Assembly (NCBI GenBank): GCA_026001225.1 | Contig: BNZQ01000009.1 | Location: 1 to 52,895 of the forward strand | Length of the DNA stretch: 52,895 bases | Origin: Clostridia bacterium | Lineage (GTDB): Bacteria; Bacillota; Clostridia; Christensenellales; DUVY01 | Reading direction: 5' to 3' | Part shown: piece by piece, positions 48,722 through 52,895 of the stretch | How positions within the stretch are numbered: position 1 is the first letter of the stretch | How the letters are laid out: each line of letters begins with the position of its first letter | Translations under genes and position numbers: made by a program | The notes under the pieces: model-generated | What the model saw: the letters and a program-made list of their open reading frames with translations, nothing else | Told to the model about the DNA's origin: nothing | Databases searched by the model: none

Positions 48722-49369
48722 TTATGAAAGCGCGCCGAACTTCCGTGTCCGCGCCGCATATTCCTCCAACGCTTTTGCCAACGCTTTCTCGCCAAAGGAG
48801 GGCCACGGCGTATCGGTAAAATAGATTTCGGTATAGGCACATTGCCAAAGCATGAAATTAGACAGCCGCTTCTCACACGTCCGCACCAGCAAATCGGGAT
48901 CGGGCAAGGCGGCCGTATCTAAATACTTAGAAATCGCCGCCTCGGTCGGAGCCTCCCCCGCCGCCGTCAGCCTTTGAACGGCGCGGACGAGCTCGGCCCG
49001 CCCGCCATAGCTTAAACCGATATTCAAAACATATTTCGTATTGTGAGCGGTTTCCCGCAACGCATTTTCCACGGCCTCGCGCACGTCGGCGGGGAACGCG
49101 GACAAATCGCCCATGACCGCCAAACGGATACCGTTTTGTTTCATGTGCTTCAATTCTTTGATAAAAAAGCGTTTCAAAAGGCCGAACAGCTTGTCCACCT
49201 CGTCTTTAGGCCTTTTCCAATTCTCGGTGGAGAACGCGTAAATAGAAACGACCCCGATTCCGCGCTCGAAGCATTTATCGGCGACTTTCCTTAAAGTGCG
49301 TATGCCGACCTCGTGCCCCGCCGAGCGCGGCAACAGTCTTTTTTCGGCCCACCGCCCGTTTCCATCCAT
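48722..49369 (-). CDS. uppS: Isoprenyl transferase (undecaprenyl diphosphate synthase)
   Basis: The coordinates follow the first canonical start, which gives 215 residues beginning MDGNGRWA, the catalytic Asp motif. The family always has ~15-25 residues before it, including a strand R-H-(I/V)-A-(I/F)-I. In this frame those residues are encoded upstream without a stop (EKLPRHIAFI). The only candidate starts are non-canonical ATC at 49414 or 49417 and ATA at 49420, a few nt after AGAGG. The true start is therefore probably near 49414 (230 residues), overlapping the frr stop region. The C-terminal FMLWQ and RTRxE-type motifs are normal. It makes the lipid carrier for cell-wall synthesis. Confidence 0.9.
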   Translation of the reverse strand: MDGNGRWAEKRLLPRSAGHEVGIRTLRKVADKCFERGIGVVSIYAFSTENWKRPKDEVDKLFGLLKRFFIKELKHMKQNGIRLAVMGDLSAFPADVREAVENALRETAHNTKYVLNIGLSYGGRAELVRAVQRLTAAGEAPTEAAISKYLDTAALPDPDLLVRTCEKRLSNFMLWQCAYTEIYFTDTPWPSFGEKALAKALEEYAARTRKFGALS

Positions 49370-49416
49370 GATAAAGGCGATATGCCGCGGTAATTTTTCT
49401 TGTCGGATTTCGATGA

Positions 49417-49989
49417 TTATACCTCTAAAATCTCTTTTTCTTTGTCCGCTAATATTTTATCCAAATTGACCGAATATTTATCCAACAGCTTTTGCACGTC
49501 TTTCTCGTACAGGCTCAATTCGTCCTCGGTGATAACGCCGTCCTTTTTCAATTTCTTGACCAATTCCATCGCGTCGCGCCGTTCGTTGCGCAGGGCTACC
49601 TTGGAATCCTCGCAGGTTTTTTTGGCCTGTTTGACCAAGTCTTTGCGGCGGTCCTCGGTGAGTTGGGGGAACGCGAGCCGGATAATCCTGCCGTCGTCCG
49701 CGGGCGTGATGCCGAGGTCGGAGGCTAAAATCGCTTTGGTCACCTCTTTGACTGCACTTTGGTCCCACACCGAGATCGCAAGCACGCGCGCTTCGGGCAC
49801 GGAAATATTCGCCATTTGGGTCAGCGGCGTCGGCGTGCCGTAGTAATTGACCGTGATTTTATCCAACACTTTCGGATTTGCGCGGCCGGCGCGGACGTTG
49901 TTCATTTCGGTCTTGAAGAACTCGACCGACTTTTCCATCTTCGCCGCGGCTTTGTTGATAATTTCCGTTACTTGCGGGTTGTTAGGCAT
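49417..49989 (-). CDS. frr: Ribosome recycling factor
   Basis: 190 residues, a complete RRF. The two-domain layout is a three-helix bundle with RAGRANPKVLDKITVNYYGTP then a beta domain. The conserved hinge and LTEDRRKDLVKQAKK segment are intact. It splits post-termination ribosomes with EF-G. The stop lies in the candidate start region of uppS. Preceded by pyrH, the common order. Confidence 0.95.
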   Translation of the reverse strand: MPNNPQVTEIINKAAAKMEKSVEFFKTEMNNVRAGRANPKVLDKITVNYYGTPTPLTQMANISVPEARVLAISVWDQSAVKEVTKAILASDLGITPADDGRIIRLAFPQLTEDRRKDLVKQAKKTCEDSKVALRNERRDAMELVKKLKKDGVITEDELSLYEKDVQKLLDKYSVNLDKILADKEKEILEV

Positions 49990-50013
49990 ATATCGTTCCT
50001 CCGTTTATTTAAG

Positions 50014-50099
50014 TAAAAAGTAACAAGTAAAAGGTAAAAAATTCGGATTCTGCCTTTTGCTTTTTATTTATCCACGCCTTTTACTTGTTACTTTTTACT
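50014..50099. repeat. Inverted low-complexity cassette (aagtaaaaagtaac type)
   Basis: aagtaaaaagtaacaagtaaa (50014 onward) is complementary to ttttacttgttactttttac (50079 onward). It lies in the frr-pyrH gap and reaches the last codon of pyrH. Confidence 0.7.
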
Positions 50100-50800
50100 T
50101 AACAAATCAGCGTTCCTATTTTGTCCCCGTGCGCGGCCTTGACAATCCCGTCCTTTTCGGCAAGCCCGAAAGTGATGATCGGAATTTTATTTTCCATGCA
50201 CATGGTAATGCTCGTCGCGTCCATCAGCGCGAGACCGCGATTGATCACATCCATATAGGAAATGGTCTCGAATCTTTTGGCGTCGGGATTTTTGCGCGGG
50301 TCGCTGTCGTATACCGCGTCGATATTTTTGGCCATCAGCAACGCGTCCGCGCCCGTTTCCGCCGCCCGCAAAGCCGCGCCCGTGTCGGTGGAAAAGAACG
50401 GGTTTCCGGTACCGCAAGAAAAGATCACGATCCGACCCTTTTCAAAGTGACGGATCGCGCGCTTGACGATATACGGCTCGGCGACGTCGTTGATCGCGAT
50501 AGCGGTCTGTACGCGCGTCGGCACGCCCGCTTTTTCCAGCGCGTCCGCCAAAGCCAACGAATTGATGACGGTGGCCAGCATCCCCATATGGTCGGCTGTC
50601 GTACGGTTCATATCCGTACCCTGCCGCCCGCGCCAAAAGTTCCCGCCGCCCAGCACCACGCCGGCCTGTACGCCGCCCGCGTGAATCGCCGCCAGCTGCT
50701 TGACCACGGCGGCGACGGTGGGCATATGGATGCCGAACTTTTCCGGCCCCGCCAAAGCCTCGCCGCTGATCTTTAAAATGACGCGTTTGTATTTATTCAT
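50099..50800 (-). CDS. pyrH: UMP kinase
   Basis: 233 residues of the amino-acid-kinase fold: KYKRVILKISGEAL at the start, the GGGNFWRG nucleotide loop and the DGTGNP-type turn (SCGTGNPFFSTDTGA). It phosphorylates UMP and is feedback-regulated by UTP/GTP in relatives. The order tsf-pyrH-frr is conserved. The stop is in the repeat arm. Confidence 0.95.
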   Translation of the reverse strand: MNKYKRVILKISGEALAGPEKFGIHMPTVAAVVKQLAAIHAGGVQAGVVLGGGNFWRGRQGTDMNRTTADHMGMLATVINSLALADALEKAGVPTRVQTAIAINDVAEPYIVKRAIRHFEKGRIVIFSCGTGNPFFSTDTGAALRAAETGADALLMAKNIDAVYDSDPRKNPDAKRFETISYMDVINRGLALMDATSITMCMENKIPIITFGLAEKDGIVKAAHGDKIGTLIC

Positions 50801-50829
50801 ACTTCCGTTATCAAGAAAATAGTTTTATT

Positions 50830-50940
50830 AAGTGAAAAGTTCGGTTTTTTGTGTCATTCTGAACGCAGTGAAGAAGCTTATCCTTAACTTTTCACCTTTC
50901 ACCTTTTACTTTTCACTTATTATTATTGCTTTTACTTTTT
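50830..50940. repeat. Inverted low-complexity cassette (aagtgaaaagt type)
   Basis: aagtgaaaagttcggtttttt and acttttcacctttcacctttt are complementary arms in the pyrH-tsf gap, with tgtcattctgaacgcagtga, another dispersed repeat, between them. Confidence 0.65.
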
Positions 50941-51615
50941 ACTTGATTTAGCGATCTGTTCCTCTACGTCCTTAGCCAAATCGCTCGTCTTTTTCTCGAT
51001 GCCCTCGCCCATCTCGTAGCGAGCGAAGCGGCGCACCGTGATCTTTTCGCCCAATTTTGCGGTCGCATTGACGATCAGCTGACTGACCTTGATTTCCTGC
51101 CCCTTCTCGTCGGGCTTGATATAGACCTGATCGAGCAGGCAGTTTTCCTCGTAAAACTTGCCGATCCGCCCCTCGATCATCTTTTCGACGATAGCGGCGG
51201 GCTTGTTCTTATTCTTCTCGTCGTTCCTGATCTGCGCCGTCAGGATATCCTTTTCCTTTTGGATCACCTCGGCGGGCACCTCCTCGCGGCTCACGTACAG
51301 CGGTTTGCTCGCGGCGATCTGTAACGCGATCTCGTGGGCCAGCGCGTGAAAATCGTCGCCCTTGGCCACAAAGTCGGTTTCGCAGTTGACCTCGACCAGC
51401 ACGCCGATTTTGCCCTTCATGTGGATATAACTCTCCACAACGCCCTCGGCGGCGATCTTGTCGGCGCGCTTGGCCGCCGAAGCGATTCCCTTTTCGCGCA
51501 AATAATCGAGCGCCTTGTCCATATCCCCGCCCGTCGTTTCCAACGCTTTCTTGCAATCCATCATGCCCGCGCCGGTCTTTTCGCGCAACTTTCCTACATC
51601 CTGTGCCGTATACAT
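50932..51615 (-). CDS. tsf: Elongation factor Ts
   Basis: 227 residues. The UBA-like N-terminus (VGKLREKTGAGMMDCKKAL) and the core with the TDFVAKG motif (CETDFVAKGDDF) are complete; the second half of the core is shorter than in E. coli, as in many Firmicutes. It recycles EF-Tu from GDP. The start follows AAGGAG. A long palindromic element lies in the rpsB-tsf gap. Confidence 0.95.
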   Translation of the reverse strand: MYTAQDVGKLREKTGAGMMDCKKALETTGGDMDKALDYLREKGIASAAKRADKIAAEGVVESYIHMKGKIGVLVEVNCETDFVAKGDDFHALAHEIALQIAASKPLYVSREEVPAEVIQKEKDILTAQIRNDEKNKNKPAAIVEKMIEGRIGKFYEENCLLDQVYIKPDEKGQEIKVSQLIVNATAKLGEKITVRRFARYEMGEGIEKKTSDLAKDVEEQIAKSSKK

Positions 51616-51644
51616 TCTTAATTTCTCCTTATATTTTTATAGCT

Positions 51645-51726
51645 GCCAAAGTTTTTTGAAAGGGGCTTGTGGGGAAAACTTTTTTGCAAAAAAGTTTTCC
51701 CCACACCCTTTTCCAAAAACTTTGGC
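51645..51726. repeat. Palindromic intercistronic element, copy 5 (double stem)
   Basis: tgtggggaaaactttttt (51668-51685) and its exact complement (51688-51705) give an 18-bp stem with 2-nt loop. An outer stem (gccaaagttttttg, 51645 onward, with the right side ending at 51726) extends it, so the whole 82 bp can fold. It lies between rpsB and tsf. Confidence 0.82.
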
Positions 51727-51742
51727 TATTCTTAAAATAAAA

Positions 51743-52588
51743 TCATTCCGCTTGCGTGTCTTCCGCAACGTCCGACACTTTCATATCCTCGCTCGTTTCG
51801 GCGGCGGCGGCTTCGGCCTGCCTGCGGATATCGCCGCCCAAAGCGGCCTCCATATCCACGGTCTCGACCTCGGCCTCGACGGTTTCGGGCACGAGCGTGA
51901 ACTGTTCTCCGCCTTTGGCCTCGATCACGGCGTCCGCGATACCGGCCGCGATCAACTTGACGGCGCGGATCGCGTCGTCGTTGGCGGCTATGCAATAATC
52001 CACCTCGTCGGGGTCGCAGTTGGTGTCCACGACGCCCACGATCGGAATCCCCAAAGAACGCGCTTCATGCACGGCGATCGCTTCCTTTTTGGGATCGACC
52101 ACGAACAACGCGCCCGGCAACGTCCGCATATCCTTAATGCCGTTCAGATTGCGCTCCAAAACGTCGCGCTCGGCTTTCAGCTTCAAAACCTCTTTTTTGG
52201 GCAGGATATCGAAATCCCCCATCTTTTCCATTTGGTTGAGCTTGTTCATGCGGTCGATCCGACTGCGGATCGTGTTGAAGTTGGTCAAGGTTCCGCCCAA
52301 CCACCGCGCTTTAACATAGAACATGCCGCAACGGATCGCTTCCTGCTCGATCGCTTCCTGCGCCTGTTTCTTGGTGCCGACGAACAGAATGGATTTTCCG
52401 CTCCGCACAAGCTCGTTGACGAATTTGTAGGCTTCGTCGATCAAGTCCACCGTCTTCTCGAGGTTGATGATATGAATATCGTTCCTCTCGGTATAGATGT
52501 ACTTGGCCATCTTGGGGTTCCACTTCCGGGTCGGATGCCCGAAATGCACGCCCGCTTCCAGTAACTGTTTCATTGAAATGACCGGCAT
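51743..52588 (-). CDS. rpsB: 30S ribosomal protein S2
   Basis: 281 residues. The core starts [20 protein letters not shown], contains [12 protein letters not shown], and the conserved region with [20 protein letters not shown] is intact. A C-terminal ~45-residue Ala/Glu/Val-rich acidic extension ([16 protein letters not shown] onward) follows. Usual bacterial S2 length is ~235-250, so the tail is a lineage feature. First gene of the translation cluster, with its own promoter and a ~110-nt leader. Confidence 0.96.
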   Translation of the reverse strand: MPVISMKQLLEAGVHFGHPTRKWNPKMAKYIYTERNDIHIINLEKTVDLIDEAYKFVNELVRSGKSILFVGTKKQAQEAIEQEAIRCGMFYVKARWLGGTLTNFNTIRSRIDRMNKLNQMEKMGDFDILPKKEVLKLKAERDVLERNLNGIKDMRTLPGALFVVDPKKEAIAVHEARSLGIPIVGVVDTNCDPDEVDYCIAANDDAIRAVKLIAAGIADAVIEAKGGEQFTLVPETVEAEVETVDMEAALGGDIRRQAEAAAAETSEDMKVSDVAEDTQAE

Positions 52589-52699
52589 AGTTTCTCCTTT
52601 TCGTTACGCTTACCTTGTAAAATCACACGGAAAACAAGGTTGTCCTTGTGAAATTTTTTCCATGCACAAAAAAGTTTTTACAAGTGCATATTTGAACCG
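52589..52699 (-). promoter_or_regulatory. 5' leader of rpsB with hairpins
   Basis: About 110 nt between promoter and AAAGGAGAAACT. It can form acaagg-N4-ccttgt (52634-52649) and gcac...gtgc around aaaaaagttttt (52664-52687). It may be an autoregulatory S2 leader; inference. Confidence 0.5.
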
Positions 52700-52705
52700 T
52701 GAAAT

Positions 52706-52734
52706 ATTATACAATATTTTTTAAGAAAAGACAA
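52706..52734 (-). promoter_or_regulatory. Promoter of the rpsB operon
   Basis: TTGTCT (52734-52729), 17-bp spacer, TATAAT (52711-52706) on the minus strand. Confidence 0.75.
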
Positions 52735-52877
52735 ACGAAATGAGGGGAAAAGTAAAGGCGTTATCCTATGGCAAGTTGTAAAATGGAGAGCAACGGGACA
52801 AGAGAAGACCCACGAGGTTGATTCTTTGGTACAATAGTGTTGAAGAGGCACAAAAAGTATCAAAGGAGGGACCTAAC

Positions 52878-52895
52878 GTGGGTCAAGAAGATTGT
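52878..52895 (+). CDS. Possible start of a plus-strand gene cut by the window end
   Basis: AAAGGAGGG (52862-52870) is followed 7 nt later by GTG GGT CAA GAA GAT TGT. Only six codons are visible. The upstream 130 bp have no gene; they could be the left end of an insertion sequence, but nothing proves that. No function given. Confidence 0.3.

Noticed and set aside
52678..52863. Minus-strand reading frame upstream of rpsB
   Set aside because: No ribosome site, unlike proteins, and it overlaps the rpsB promoter.

Overview
The window looks like a chromosomal segment of a Gram-positive anaerobe of the class Clostridia, possibly a Christensenellales-type uncultured gut lineage. The reasons are the gene orders hrcA-grpE-dnaK-dnaJ-prmA-rsmE-mtaB and rpsB-tsf-pyrH-frr-uppS-cdsA-dxr-rseP, a CIRCE operator, a PerR/reverse-rubrerythrin pair, AGGAGG-type ribosome sites and sigma-A promoters. 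The lineage is an inference. No rRNA, tRNA, CRISPR array or integrase was seen.

Layout. 1-1397: 3' part of a repeat-rich surface protein. 1438-7900: lytic transglycosylase, membrane-tethered HAD phosphatase, DHH phosphoesterase, aquaporin, and a small sugar group (mannitol-1-phosphate dehydrogenase, D-lyxose isomerase-type cupin, PfkB sugar kinase). 8294-10558: radical SAM protein plus its TIGR03915-type DNA-repair partner. 10688-12097: a two-gene cassette of unknown function and an ECF-transporter S component. 12508-25459: a compact minus-strand phage-derived cluster in P22-like order (terminase, portal, scaffold candidate, coat, adaptor, propeller-like protein, further virion proteins, holin), with a small sigma-like regulator at its upstream end. 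It has no recognisable integrase, replication genes, tape measure or endolysin. 25849-27907: a lipoprotein and a two-TM protein. 26975-37049: a long minus-strand heat-shock and RNA/protein-modification run. 37190-41812: frameshifted SPL-like radical SAM gene, DUF3781 protein, duplicated membrane protein, perR, reverse rubrerythrin and a small membrane protein. 41820-44978: ABC importer and a DtxR-family regulator. 45261-52588: the translation and cell-envelope cluster. 52746-52895: possible start of another gene or mobile element.

Two themes stand out. First, the phage-derived cluster keeps open frames for packaging and capsid building but lacks the genes of an autonomous phage, and it is interrupted by the same repeats found across the chromosome. 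That fits a domesticated particle (gene-transfer-agent-like) or a capsid-forming satellite; this is inference. Second, the window is full of small inverted-repeat elements. Two sit inside the loops of apparent terminators with the upstream gene's stop codon in one arm. A palindromic family lies between co-directional genes in constant orientation. Low-complexity 'exchangeable arm' repeats have entered two reading frames without breaking them. Three genes appear to be leaderless, with the -10 box only 6-7 nt before ATG.
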